From Amoebophrya sp. A120 (lineage: Eukaryota; Sar; Dinophyceae; Syndiniales; Amoebophryaceae), in NCBI GenBank assembly GCA_905178155.1, contig CAJINV010000002.1, positions 7,594,743 through 7,658,742 on the forward strand: DNA of 64,000 nucleotides, in the 5' to 3' direction. Numbering within the stretch: the stretch's first letter is position 1; every line of letters starts with the position of its first letter. Under the pieces are notes generated by a model. It ran no database searches and had not been told where the DNA came from. It was given only the letters and a program-made list of their open reading frames with translations. This document shows positions 1 through 11,847 of the stretch, one piece after another. The translations under genes and the position numbers were made by a program.

Positions 1-3000
1 GTTTCGTGTCCTTCAGGTCGCACGGCATCCCGCCCCGCCTGGCAACTTTCTCGATAACCCGATTCTTGTATTGCGTGCCTGTGTTATCCTGGGTCACAAC
101 TCGCTCCACTACGGTAGAGATCACGATCAGATGATCCCTTCCCTTGCTCATAATCTTACAATACAGGCACTATGCACAACGATTTTTTTCTTCATTCTCA
201 AAGCTGTGGAAACTCCTGAAGGTAATGCATGGAACCCTAGAAGTCTATTCGTGTGCCATTGGAAGTAATCCTCCTCCTGTCAAAAAGAGGCGGTCGCTCT
301 TCTCGACGAGGTGGCTCGTCTTAAAAATGGAGGTCGTCGTGGAACAGTTATCAAATTCAAAGCGAATGAGTAAACAAGTCAGTGCTGTGCGGAAAACTAT
401 TTGCTGGTGCAAGAGAGAGAGGGAAGCTCCCGTCGAGGTCGAGTGGTGTCCATCGATCTGATACACGCCACAGGTGACGGAGCAGTCCGTCCAGTTGGTC
501 CAATTGGAAAATTTGCAGTCCTGGGGCCCGAGACACGGGTGGAAGTTGCAAGACTGTACTTCCTGCAAATGTCCGCTGCACTTCGTTTCCAGCTGCAGCT
601 TCATTTCATTCACGAGCTTCTCCTCCTCGTCCAGCAGCGTTTGTTCGTGGATGACCTTGTGGGCGGACAGAAAGACCGAGATTTGGCCGAGCAGCTTATC
701 GTTCACCCGCAGCGTGCGCTCGCGGGTCTGTGTGCCCTGCCCGCATGGCGCCGTGCAGTTGCTCCAGGGCCCGAACTTGCTGAAGTGGCACAGGTCGTTC
801 TCGTGGACTGACGTGGAACCGGGCTCGGGCTTGGTGAGCTGCTTCAAGAACTTCTCCGCCTTGATTTTGATCTTCAAGTCGTCGTTTAGCTCCTCCTCGG
901 TCAGGTCCGCGTTTCCCCCGGTGTGCGCCACGTCGTGCGGGCACTCCACCACCGCAGAGGAGAGCAGCGTGGCGGGGTGGTCCTGGCAGGGCCGGATCTG
1001 CGCGAGCTCGCCGACGCAGTTCTTCCCCTCGCCGGCCGGCTCCACCGCAATGTAGCGATCCCGCGCGTACACGCTGGATTTCTTCGTCACGTTCCGGAGG
1101 TGCGCGTCCTCCAGTTGCTGGGGCGGCAGATACGGCTTCCAGTCCGACCAGGGGGAAAAACCGCAGTCCTGCGCCTCGGAGCAAATATGGAAGGTTTGAA
1201 AAAACTTTGTTACTAGCGTATCAAGCTAGGGCTGGGGCTGCGAAATATGCAAGAACTTAGTAGAGAGGCGCGTCTGTCTCCATATTCGCCATATATTCAA
1301 CTGAGTTGTTATTTTCTTCACGTATGCCCAACGTACTATTAATTTGCGCATGCCTAGTCTTTGCTGTCGCTGGTCCATCTCCCATCAAAAACTATACTCT
1401 TCTTGTTTACGCTCTTCAAACAAACTTTTTTTCTTCCTTAACAGAAGACCCGGTTGCACTCGCGAAACTCCGTGGTCTCGCCCTCGACGGCCTTGCCGCA
1501 GTGGTTCGGCCACTTCTCGATCTCGCGATGCCGGGTTTGGTACCCCGCATCGCCGCACGTCGCGGAGCACTTGCCCCACGCGGTCCAGTGGCCCCAGGCA
1601 CCGTCCTCGCACGCACCAACGCAAGGATGCTGGTTGCACGCAGCCTACAAACAATTTTCAAAAAACAGCGATTGTTTTACGCTCGACCAGTTTGTTGATA
1701 TGGTTAAGAACGGGGTCACAAAATGTCCGACTAAGTCCTCGGGGGACCTGCGTCCCACCCAGCCGGGTGGGCCTTAGGTCCCCTGTGCCTGTCCCAATAA
1801 TTAAGTTATATATGACTCCGCCACAGCTCGCGTCCGCCCATATTGTTTTCTCGCCGTTCGCCTTGTCGGTGTAAATCTGTATTAGAGTCTTGCACTATTG
1901 TACTTGTGCCTCCATTTGTCGCTATTTATCCAAGAAAAGAGCTTATTGGTTATTTGATGGTTGGTGTAAATCTGTGACGCAGAAAATGCACAACTGTTTC
2001 ACAGGAAACTGCAGAAACACTTTTGCATTTTCCGCATCACAGGTCCCTTTTGCGTAAAAAGAGCTTTGCATTTTCTGCATCACAGATTTAACCCACAACA
2101 AAGCATTTTTCTTGGATAAGTGCAGTGCACAAATCTTCTTTCTTGGATAAGTGCAGCAGTGCACAAATACAATAATACATAAAGCTACTGCGTCACAGAT
2201 TGACACCCACAAAAAAGAACGGCGAGAAAACTGGAACGGACGGACGCGAGCTGTGGCGCATTCATAGCTTAGCTCTATATTGGGACAGGGGACCTAAGGC
2301 CCACCCGACTGGGTGGGTCGCAGGTCCCCCGAGGACTTAATCGGACATTTTGTGACCCCGTTCTAAGATAAAGTTAAAGGTGATAGTAGGTCTACTGTAG
2401 ATAAACTTGATTCGAGTTGTAGGCTACGAGCTTCGACTTCATCCTTACCGCGCACGGCGCATTCCGAACCGAAGAAGAACTTGTATTTGCGTGGTAATCT
2501 TCCTAAAGAAAACAAGGAAGCAGCAACTCCTACTTCAATTTTCTCGCATGAAAATCGTGTGGGTCGTAAGTGTGGACCTCTACCACGCTCCATGAAGACA
2601 ACTTCGTACCAGCTCACTTTTGGTTTTCGCGACGCACAGCTTCCCGCCAAAGCGCGGAGACGCAAAAATGTGTCTCGTTCGCTCCCGCTGCCCGCCACCG
2701 CAGGACACCGTGCACGCGGAGTAGTCGGACCACTCCGACCACTGGCAGTCCACTGCGTTCGCGGCGCAGGGGAAAACGTTACAGCCCCTGATTTCCGAAA
2801 GTTGGTTCGCGCAGCCGGACCCGCCGTGCACCGCCTGCTTCGCGATCATGCGCTGGCGAAACTGCTGCCCACCGCCACAGGTCCTGGTGGAGAGGTGAGA
2901 GTTTGGCACGGTGAGAAAAAGATCTCGCATTTTCGCATCAAAGTTTAGTTTATCCACGTCATCAAAGTTGTCCTCGTTGTGTTTACAACAAAATCATCAT

Positions 3001-6000
3001 ACGAAACAGCAACGTTCCCTACCGGCTACATTCGTTCCATTTGTTCCACTGCGCCACGACGCAGTCCTTCGGATTTTCGCACAATGCCATCCCACACTCC
3101 CTTGTTTCCCGAACGTGGCCCAGACACGGTTCCCCGTCGTTTTTGGTCGGCCTCGTGATCCGGCGGGACCGGAACTGCTGGCCGCCACCGCATATGCATT
3201 GCAAAACAAGTATCGTACTCGTATAAATGCATTACAAATTTGAATTTCCTCAGGATGAGAAATAAAATTTGTAATGCTGATTTGACTTAACAAAAAGATT
3301 TGTAATGCATGATTGCAATACGAATACGATACTTTTGCACAGGATACCGCAGGTGCCGGTACAATCGGACCAGTCCTCCCAGTCGGAAAACTCGCAATCC
3401 TGTATGCATTGCAAATATGTCTGGGTCTGGAAGAATGCAACTTGTGATGCTGCATTTGGACTCCAAAAGAATCTGTATTGCATGAGCAGCAAAGGGAGTG
3501 TAGTTTTTGCTGCGGGAAAAGGGAATTTGTCATGCGGAATAGGCATCAAGAAGCCCTCAAGCTCAACAGATCTCTGATGCTAGGGCATGCATCACAGACA
3601 TCATGGCTCATGCAAAACTTGCATGACAAATCTAAAAATCTTCCAGACCCAGACATTTTTGCACTTGATATCCTGCTTGGGGTAGCAATCCGGCTTGCAC
3701 GCGCGCGTCTCGATGCGCGCCCCGTCGATGGTCTTGCCGCACCAGTTCGCGCTCTGTCGCAGGTTTCGCTCCCGCTCCTGCAGGCCCAGGCAGGAGCAGC
3801 TGCCCCAGGGCCCCCACTCGCTGAAGGAGGCGTCCACGCACTCGCAAGGTTCCCGCTTGCAGTGCTTCGTCTGAAATAAAACACGCGTTCTTTTTTTTAC
3901 TTTTAGCCATCCATGTTGTGCACAGGAAAAAACTCGACATCGAAGACACGGTCGTTGGAATTGGTACTTTCACAGTTGATCTTCTCGCAGCACGCGGCTT
4001 ATTCTCGACACAGAGGTCCTTGTTCTCACAGCAGAAGTTTATTCAGCTGCTTCACATCTTATCTACCTGCCCTGGTATTTCTTGTTCTTCTTTCTATCAA
4101 AATCTACTAGGAGAAGCAAGTACATCTAGGGCTACTACTACAACCCCCATCCGGCGGTGCATATATTCATCGTAGTATACCAGATACCTCCTGGAGTGCT
4201 CCATTCGGACAGGATTTCCCGCAGTCTGTGGGGAACTGGTCCAACGAGCGTTTCCGCGTAACCGAACCCGTTCCGCGTATGCATCGCAAAAGTAGTATCG
4301 CACACATAGAATTCATGTTACAGCTTGCAAGAGCATCGCATGACAATACTTCCTTCTATACCTCACTTAAGATCATGTTGGTCAATATTGATTTTCACTT
4401 TCATTACTTTTTCGAAATCTCTATTCAATTTCTGGCAAGTCTTTGTCTTGTAGATCCTTCCCAGGGCAGACATTGACATCCAGGTGGTCTATCTAAATAA
4501 TACTTTTGCGAAGCATACCGCAGGTCACCGAGCAACTGGACCACGCACCCCAGGCGCCGACCTTGCACTCCTTTTCCGCGTCGTGGTGTTCGCAGGAGGG
4601 CAGGTTATCCTCACAAGGCGCGATCTCTTGCAGGGACACCTCGGGGTATTTTTTCATATTTCCACTTGTCTATGCGTCGCGGAAGAGACAGAGGCAGTGT
4701 AATTTCTCCCTAGCCGAGGAAGACGATGCAAGATGATTCACTTCTGTGCTTGGACAGCACAGTGCACCTGCACACAGACGCTACTCAAAAAAATTACACT
4801 GAGTACGAAAAAGGACGAGAAACAGTTTTTTGGTATCTTCTATACATCTCCGCAGCCCTTTGCTTCCGGTCCGTCGGGGTATCAAATGTAAACGTGTCTG
4901 GGTCTGGAAGAATTCACGTTTGTCATGCTTGTCTGGCATGACTCTTAAATCTGTCATGCACGTTACCCAAATGCTCCGTTTTTCTGTCATGCAGAAGCGC
5001 AGCTTGTTATGCAGAATAGGCAACACCTAGGAGCTCCGAAACTTGTCATGCTGAGCCAGCATTTGTAGCCTCATCATGAGACGCCACCCAGCATCACAAG
5101 TTTCCAGACCCAGACATTTTTGCATTTGATACGGGGTACACCTCTACCAATCTGGCCCGCCTCCTCGTTCCGGCGGTCCCGCAGGTGGCAGAGCAGTCGC
5201 CCCATTTTCCCCACTCGACTCCCTATCCTGTGCAAAGGTATCGCAATCGCACTCGTAGTCTTAAACTTAATCGCAGTCGTGCGGCATGACAGTTCCTTCC
5301 TATCCAAAACTGCTGCACATACAAGGGATTTTCAATTTTATCTTTTCTTTGGAAACCAAAATTTGCCATGCGTTTACTACCACTACCAGTACGACACAAC
5401 TTTCGCGATGCGTACCACCACGCAATCCGTCGAGTTTTCGCGCAGCATGGCCTTGTAGGAATCGCGGAGGGCGCAACTTTCCACATTGCACGCCTGCACC
5501 TCCTCCATGGGCACGCCCGCGTCGTGTTCGATCTCCTTCTGGAACTCCGGCGATTCGGAAATCAGATGGTAGTGCTCCTCGGTGAGGTTTTTCCGGCGCA
5601 CGAGCTCCTCGACGTGTTTCCCGTGTTTCTCGTCAAACACGCCGATTTCGTGGCAGCCCTTGCCGCCCCTCGCCGGGTATTGGGTAATGTCCCGGTAGCG
5701 GGAGCGCACGCCGTTGCAGGTCGAGGAGCACATCGTCCAGGAGGTCCACTGGGAGATTCTGCAGTCCTGCGCGCCGGCGTACCACTCGGGACAGTGTTGC
5801 AAATTGCACGACTTGACCTCGACCAGCGCCCCGTCCTCGCACAGTTTGGGGTTTTTCCCGACCGGATTGTCCACGATTTTCCGTGTGCGCGTCTTCTCCC
5901 CTGCGCCGCAGCTGGTGCTGCACTCGCCCCAATCCGTCCACTCCGAGTACTTGCAGTCAACGGTGTGGATTTCCTTGTTAAAGTAGTTTTCCTGGCAGGG

Positions 6001-8237
6001 TTTGTCCAAATTGCACGGCTTGATCTCTTCCAGCGCGATCTCCAGGTCGCGCACCGGCAACGTCGAAGTCGTATTGTTCGTCTTGTTCGCGGCCACAAGC
6101 TCCATCTGCTTGAATCTTTATCCGATGGAAAAGTATCGCCTTGGCCGTGATGATTCCGTACGAAAACGAAGCAGAGAATGAGAACTACTCCACCTGAATA
6201 ACAAGACAAGAGCGTCAACGTCATCTCGTGCAGCAGATCATGACATATCTAATACAACTTGGCAAAAATTTTGCGGCTTGTTATACGTTTCCTAGCTTTC
6301 TCATGCCTTTCGTACACCTACGTGCAGGCGGCTATCTGTGGTCGTGCTATGCGTACTTGCAAGTCCTTTACCAACTTCTCGTAGAGGACCCGCGAGCAGC
6401 TCCGCCCCGAGTTTCGGGGGTACTGCACAATCTCTCGCATTCGGCTGTGTTCTCCGCCCCCGCAGCTGGTGGAGCAGGTCGACCATTCCTCCCAGTCACT
6501 CAGCGCGCAGTCGACCGGCGCGGAAGTGTCCGTTCCCACCGCCCCGGTGTGGCCGTGGAACAGCGACCCGAACAGACCCAAGCCCGAACAGTAGTCCAGG
6601 TACTCTTTGTGGCAGGACCGGGTCTCCTTCATGGGTCCGCTGCAGGGCTTGCCCTCCGGCCCCCGCGCGGACAAAACCACGTGCCGCTCCCGGTAGGACT
6701 GCGGCGTCTTCCCGTTCTTCGCGATCTCCGCGCAGTCACTGACTTCGCACCGCGACCACTCGTCCCACTCCGAGAACTCGCAGTCCACGTTGTAGGTGGT
6801 GCACGTGGAGGTGTCGCAGCGCCGCGTTTCCCGGTCGTGGCCCTTGCACGGGTTGCCGCAGTAGTTATTCTCCTGCTCAATGTACCGCCGGCGCTCCTGG
6901 AGGCCGTGGCAACTGCAGTCCGACCACTCCTTCCACTCCCCGAAGGCACAATCGAGGCATTCGTGCGTTGGGCAGGCCACCTGGGACGAAGCGTCGCACG
7001 CTTGGTACTCGGTCTCCGTCCCGTTGCACCTCAGCTTGGGCTTCTTGGTCCCAGGCCCTGTCTTGCTAGGGGCGGTGCCGTGGGACGAGGACTCGTTCTC
7101 GTCGGAGGAGCTGCTAGAAAAATAACCTTCATCGGAGTCCTCGCTCGTAAGGCGCCGTACGGTTGTCTTCAGTGCCCGTTGCAGGTTCTTCGGAACAAGG
7201 GTGTCGTAGAAAGTGGCAGTTGACTTGTTCTTGACGCCGATCGGCGGGCGCCGTGCGTTATTTCTCGTGCTTTTGTAGTAGTTCCCAGGCTCAGGCTCAG
7301 CAGGGAACATTCTTGACGCCGTTACTGTTCGGGAGCTGTTGTCGATATCGTCAGCCGCTCCTGTCGTGCCTGGTGCAGATGCTGCAGATGACCGAGGAGG
7401 AGATCCTGGTGTGAAATGAATCTCTCCTGCTGCATCAGCTGATCCGGGTGAGGAAACTACGGGTAGGACAGGAGAAGGCGGAGCTACGTCGTCACGCACC
7501 AGCTTCGTGGAACTCGTATCTTCGACCACGTCGACGTCCCGCAGCACAGTTTCGACGACTTCACGGTCTCTCTTTGTGGCAGCTGCAGCTCTACTGTGGT
7601 CTACAAATGACACAGCACCAGCTGCAGTCGGGCCAGCATCACCGTCCTCCATTGAGTCCTCCGCGTGGGGGCGGCTAGCAGCACTTCTCGGTGCATAATG
7701 AACCGTCAAGCCCTCCTCGTCCGCTACTTCTGAGGCACTTGCGCTAGTACGGCTACCAGCAGCTGGAGCGTGCTGTACTAATTCCTGGTCTTCATCACGC
7801 TGATGGTCCCGCTCTTGGTTCGCCTGAAGTTCTTGAGCGCCCTTATTTCTTTCGTTCGTAACGGTGCTGTCCGCAGCAACCCTAGTGGTCGTGCCGGTGC
7901 GCCTTCCCTGCGCTTCCGCACTAGGTGAGGCAGTACTTGTCGATGGTGAAGCTTCCACGTTCCTTGAAAGCTCCGCACCATCACCAAGCACCTGCACGTT
8001 TGCCGATGCAGCTGAAGCAGTGGTTGATCCGCGCGCTGCTGTGGCAAAGCTTTTCGTGCTTTGTTCACCCGTGCGGCTGGTTTTTTTACGTCGCTGTTGA
8101 GCAGCAATGTCGGGCACAACAGGTGGCCCTGGGCCGCGCGATGCTCCAGCGGAAGCGCGGGGACTCGCGGTCGCTAGCAAAGCTGCAATGGACACCACAG
8201 CGGGCATTTTGCCCCGTCTGTTGCACCGCTGGCGCAT
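1..8237 (-). CDS. Multi-module thrombospondin type-1 repeat protein (3' end beyond window)
   Basis: Probable secreted or surface adhesin. The first ATG of the open frame is at 8237. It is followed by a basic then hydrophobic N-terminus (core AVVSIAALLATA) that looks like a signal peptide, then about 400 residues of Ser/Thr/Ala-rich linker. About 15 TSP1-like modules follow, with the family pattern W-x-x-W-x-x-C...CS-x-TCG-x-G and six Cys; module 13 lacks the central Cys pair. Predicted exons: 8237-6357, 6105-5415, 5218-5132, 4874-4845, about 4655-4518, 4272-4188, 3870-3671, 3397-3347, 3187-3023, 2883-2600, 1637-1441, 1180-466 and 78-1. Some introns are GT-AG (6106-6356, 3871-4187, 2884-3022); most of the others are inserted elements. 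TSP1 proteins mediate attachment in apicomplexans, so a host-contact role is plausible but inferred. No transmembrane anchor is seen before the window edge. Confidence 0.85.
1186..1440. mobile_element. Introner-like element H1 (degenerate)
   Basis: Intron of the TSP1 gene. It begins TATGGAAGG and ends CTTCCTTA, with loosely inverted A-rich ends (AAAAACTTTGTTA against AACAAACTTTTTTT). The flanking 5-mers GCAAA and ACAGA match at 3/5, suggesting an old copy. Removing the element plus one 5-mer joins RVFC to SEAQDC in frame. Confidence 0.6.
1704..2368. mobile_element. Long terminal-inverted-repeat element (about 665 bp)
   Basis: The first about 150 bp (from AGAACGGGGTCACAAAATG) reappear in inverted form at 2215-2366, at roughly 85-90% identity by eye. 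The element lies inside the 2599-1638 intron of the TSP1 gene and has no credible ORF, so it resembles a non-autonomous MITE-like element. A second inverted-repeat unit (1963-2207) is nested inside it. Confidence 0.75.
1963..2207. repeat. Nested inverted-repeat unit
   Basis: It starts GGTGTAAATCTGTGACGCAG and ends with its near-perfect reverse complement CTGCGTCACAGATTGACACC. Inside, the motif 'AAATCTGTGATGCAGAAAATGC' occurs again in inverted form near 2070-2095, and CTTGGATAAGTGCAG is repeated twice (about 2110 and 2145). It probably inserted into the larger TIR element. Confidence 0.6.
3193..3346. mobile_element. Introner element, family A (copy A1)
   Basis: TATGCATTGCAAAAC...TTTTGCACAGGATA, with inverted arms containing AGTATCGTACTCGTA and TACGAATACGATACT. 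It is flanked by an exact 5-bp duplication, CCGCA (3188-3192 and 3347-3351). Its excision with one copy rebuilds the conserved TCGGGQQ of TSP1 module 9. Confidence 0.9.
3403..3670. mobile_element. Introner element, family B (copy B1)
   Basis: The arms share ATGTCTGGGTCTGGAAGA and TCTTCCAGACCCAGACAT at the two ends. The exact 5-bp duplication TCCTG lies at 3398-3402 and 3671-3675. Excision joins CYPKQ to DCEFSDW in frame between TSP1 modules 8 and 9. The interior is closest to copy B4. Confidence 0.9.
4278..4517. mobile_element. Introner element, family A (copy A2)
   Basis: TATGCATCGCAAAAG...TTTTGCGAAGCATA. The flanks CCGCG (4273-4277) and CCGCA (4518-4522) match at 4/5. Excision restores the CSVTCGTGS core of TSP1 module 7, the position equivalent to copy A1 in module 9. 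Confidence 0.85.
4656..4844. mobile_element. Possible decayed introner element
   Basis: Intron of the TSP1 gene beginning TATTTCC and ending TTCTATA on the plus strand. It has the usual TAT...ATA termini, but no clear inverted repeat and only a weak flanking match (TTTCA/CATCT). Neither canonical splice site fits the frame, while removal of this stretch does. Confidence 0.4.
4880..5131. mobile_element. Introner element, family B (copy B2)
   Basis: TATCAAATGTAAACGTGTCT...AGACATTTTTGCATTTGATA. The exact 5-bp duplication CGGGG lies at 4875-4879 and 5132-5136. It closely resembles copies B3 and B6 over most of its length, including the interior, which points to recent spread. Confidence 0.92.
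5224..5414. mobile_element. Introner element, family A (copy A3)
   Basis: TATCCTGTGCAAAGGTATCGC...TTTCGCGATGCGTA. The flanks CTCCC and CCACC match at only 3/5, suggesting an older copy. Removing it with one 5-mer gives an in-frame join into VEWGKWGDCSATCG of TSP1 module 6. Confidence 0.75.
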
Positions 8238-9036
8238 TGCGATCGTCGGCCTTCGCAGAGCGACGCGTGGTAGATTTTCCCGCAGCACTACAGAAACACG
8301 AGAAGACAACCAACTTTCATCGAAACACCAATTTTGACATGTTAGCAAACGACCGCACAAACTGAAAGTATCTTGCTGCAATCCCCACGCAAAAACATGC
8401 AACTGCGCGTGCTCCCCGCAAAGAATACTGATCAATGATTTTGCGTGAAGGCTACAAACAAACTAAATCACATTGTACCAAATGCATTCATAGTGTTTCA
8501 TATTTCCATAGATTCCGCTCACGTTTAACATAAAAACTCAAACCTGACGCTCACGCTCAACAACTCTTTGTTCAATATAGAATAAACTGCACGAATGCTG
8601 AAACAAATCCTATATGCACATCGAAATCCAGATGAGCAATCACCGCACCTATCGTGGTCGCGCAACAGAAACCACCAACCCACCTGCCGGTAGTTCTGCA
8701 TCTTCTGTTTTCACACGTCATGCGGACGCTCGAAGAGGCAATACTGCGAGTCGTGGTGGTCATCGATCTGTTACTGTATGTTCGTTCAGCCACAACTTCT
8801 TGCAAATCTTCTGAGGACACTCGCTGAGGATGTACTCCGTCTGTGAAACAAGCAAAAAGGAGTTTATTGCAGACAGTCGAAGACAAATGTTCTAGCTCTT
8901 CTTCTTTACGTAAAGCCAGAGACTTCGTCTACTTCAACTGCAGCCGGATGAAACGAAACCCCTTTTATTTCGTGGAGAGCTCAACAGAAGTAGATGCCAA
9001 GCAAAGTCCGAGCAGCCTCTTGCGCGACGACCTGCT
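8238..9036. other. Intergenic spacer, no supported gene
   Basis: Spacer between the TPR gene (which ends at 9037) and the start of the TSP1 gene. A minus-strand open stretch around 8640-8860 (TDGVHPQRVSSEDLQEVVAE...) has protein-like composition and could be an unassigned upstream exon of the TSP1 gene, but no start or splice pair supports it. Confidence 0.3.
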
Positions 9037-11847
9037 TCAATACCCGTGCACCTGCTTGACGATGGAACACACCATGGAAAACACGATCGCGACGTAGAGA
9101 ATCCACAAATTCCAGCTTTTCAGCTCCAGCGGGTTGACCAACAGGCCGAAGTACTCCCGTGCAGAGCGGTTTGCAAACAGCGTCCGCGTCTTCACCAGCG
9201 TGACGTCGAGCAGCAAGTCGCAATCATCCATACCCTGCTTCAACGCCTCGTAGATGTCCCGCTATCCTGTGCAAAAGTATCGTACTCGTATTGCAATAAT
9301 GCATCTTTTTCTCAAGGTAATCTCGCATTACAAATTTTATTTGTCATGCTTAGGAAATTTGTAATTGCATATGCATTTATACAAGTACGATACTTTTATT
9401 GCACTCACAGGATACGCGCTGCGCCCCGCCCATGTTGCCAAAGATCGCTGCCGCCGCGGCCCCCGGACCCGAGGAATAAAAACTGCCAGTACAACTGCCG
9501 TGGGAGTTGCAAACTTGCATGCCCTCGAAATACGCGTCCCGGGCCTCCTGGACACGGCCGAGGAAGAACAAAGCCGCGCCCTTCCGTGCGTACGCCCGTG
9601 GAAAAAGTGGGTTGAAGTGGATTGCGAGCTTCGCGTCGCGTAGCGAGTCGGTGTACTCTGCCAGGTTGGCGTGCGCAGCGGACCGGTTGGAATAGATCGC
9701 GGCGATTTGATTATGGGAAGCAAAAAACCATACAACATCTTCCTTGTCAAGAACGCAATTTTTGTCCTACTTTGTTCATCGTACTGCTGCACGTCAGCGC
9801 GTATAGTTGGTTTATCGTCAAGGCTCATTTATCTAGCGTAGAAGTTTGAAATCAGCGCACGAAGCCGCGAAAGCGAGGATGTAAGGCGAGTGCGGCAGGC
9901 GCAGCCAGGCGTCAGCCTACAACTGAAGCCTACCATATTAATATGTTACCTGGTCAACACTAATGCAAAATAAACTAGGGGACCAAGCACGCGAGGTAAA
10001 GGGCCTTCTACAGCCTTAGTTGGTTTCTTCCGTAGTTATTTCAAGTTCAACACGTACAAATACGTAACCCGCAAATATCTCGGTTGTATCCAATGCGTAT
10101 GAGTAGAAAGACAAAAAGCGTTGAGACTTTGAATCAAGATGTTTTTCCAGCAACATAGTGTTTGTCTTTCTCGTTCTCAGTGTCGACCGCGTCAGCAGAG
10201 CCCCCTGTGGCAGCTGCAGCTGCGCCTTTACACTCATCCGCTTCCCCTCCTGAGGTGGCGGAGGTTGCTGTACTCGTGCCGTTCTGTTCTGCATCCTCAC
10301 TGCCCTGCGAAAAATGTGCAGTTGGCGTCGACGGAGGCAATTGTTGTTCGGACTTTATTTGATGACCATGATCAACACAGGTGGTAGCTCCACCGGCATC
10401 TTCAAGTTCTGCTTGCGTTTCCTGCGACGGCGCGGCGTTTCCTTTGCCCCTTCCACTTGCGTTGTCGCTAGAGGTAGAGGAGGTTGATGAAATTCCTGTT
10501 GTATTGCGGCAAAGTCGTCTGCAGAGAGATGGATCGAGATGAACGGAAGAGAGAAAAGCACTTCAGCAAAACCAAAAGCTGCGCGACGCAGCTTTTGGTT
10601 TTGCTTTGAACAATATGCAAGAAGAAGAAATATCAAAACCGTACGTCAATTACAATTAGACATCGTGAATTGAGTCCACGCCTTGCGTGACCCGTGATGA
10701 GTAAGTACCTGCCTTCCGCTCCTGTTCTTCCCTCTCGAGCGCAATTCCAGCTGCTATGCTCGATGCCTGTCCCAGGAGCGTGAGCGCCTTGGTCCACTGA
10801 ATGATTGCCATTTCCCAGTCCCCGTCGCGGAAGGCCGCGCTCCCCGCCTCCTTCCGCAGCTCCGGCGTGGTCAGGTGTTGCGCCATCTTGTTTGCGAGCC
10901 GCTTCTTCCGCTGAATGCGCTGCCGCCGGTCCTCTTGCTCCTCGGCGCGGGACTTCGGTGACAGACAGCGGAGTTTGTCTTCTCGGGTGGGCTTTTTCGT
11001 CTTCTGTTGCAGCGACAACGCGGTGACAGGAGGGTTCGTGTTTGACGAAGTAGTACTGGAGGTAGTGTTTTCATTTTCACTAGCATCCTTCGCAGTAGCG
11101 GCGACATTTTTGCCACGCTCGGTCCATTCTTGGAATGTTTTCGGCGCGCCATGATCACGAGAAGAGGAAAGTTGGCTGAGGCTGATGCTGCTCTTGTCAG
11201 AAGAAGCGCTTGCGGCCCTGTTTCTATCGTCAGTCGTGGGGGTATCGTGGGGAAATAACGAAACAAGTCTATTTTCTTATTTCGAAAATCGTCGAGTTGC
11301 ATCAATCTTAAAAATTAGAAGTTGCACAGACACGGTCACGGCGACAAACTCTACAACCTCATAGTTGATGCATCTGTCCATGTGTCGTGACACGACTACA
11401 CTACTGATTGAAGCAGACGCAGTCGCAGAGGCCGCCGCCGTGAGCGCATCCGATATAAAGAAGAAGAGAACGGATCTTCCCACTACGATACATCATTGCC
11501 GCGCCTCCTGCGCCTCCTCCCAGCGACAAATTGGACCTCCTGGACGGAAACACCTTGCCAAAGCCACCGGCCTCCAGCGCACTACTTCCACTTTTATTTC
11601 CGCTGGCCGCGGTCTTTTCTTTGACTTTCTGATAGTCAAAAGCGTCCAGTGGGCAATGCTTTAACGGATTTTTTGGTGTGGGCGTTGTAGTTCTTTCCTG
11701 CTGGATCCGCTTCGTTATACAACCCTCGTCGTCCATCCGGGATGGTTCTGAGGGAGGTTGAGACTCTTCTCGTCGGCAAGAGTCTTCTTCTAACACCTCC
11801 AGCAACGGCTCCGCATCGGACGAGTCGGGACGACCAACGGCACCCAT
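9037..11847 (-). CDS. Tetratricopeptide-repeat protein with C-terminal membrane anchor
   Basis: Predicted exons 11847-11487, 11275-10709, 10495-10158, 9706-9415 and 9257-9037 join to 592 aa with no internal stop. The N-terminal half is Ser/Thr-rich and disordered. A first TPR-like helix pair (LRKEAGSAAFRDGDWEMAII) lies in exon 2. A Ser/Glu/Ala-rich linker follows, then canonical TPRs in exon 4 (YSNRSAAHANLAEYTDSLRD, then NPLFPRAYARKGAALFFLGR) of the Hop/STI1 type. The C-terminus has one hydrophobic segment (LWILYVAIVFSMVCSIV) and ends ...VHGY, so it may be tail-anchored. TPR proteins are usually adaptors, for example for chaperones; no specific partner can be named. Introns 1 and 2 fit GT-AG; introns 3 and 4 are inserted elements. 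Confidence 0.8.
9263..9414. mobile_element. Introner element, family A (copy A4)
   Basis: TATCCTGTGCAAAAGTATCG...CGATACTTTTATTGCACTCACAGGATA, with arms of about 25 bp. The flanks CCCGC and CGCGC match at 4/5. It is the fourth intron of the TPR gene; excision joins GGAQ to RDIYEALKQG. Confidence 0.88.
9712..10157. mobile_element. Long introner-like element H2 (446 bp)
   Basis: It begins TATGGGAAGCAAAAAACC and ends GTTTTTCCAGCAACATA, which are roughly inverted. The flanks TTGAT and GTGTT match at 3/5. Removing it with one 5-mer joins ENEKDKH to IAAIYSNRS in frame, whereas no GT-AG pair does so. It is probably an old or composite copy. Confidence 0.55.
10565..10605. repeat. Perfect 19-bp hairpin in a TPR-gene intron
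   Basis: AGCAAAACCAAAAGCTGCG, a 3-nt loop, then its exact reverse complement. It sits in the otherwise canonical GT-AG intron 10496-10708. Confidence 0.8.

Noticed and set aside
5368-6150. 260-codon plus-strand ORF
   Set aside because: It lies exactly opposite TSP1 modules of the minus-strand gene and has no family motif; it is an antisense shadow of GC-rich codons.
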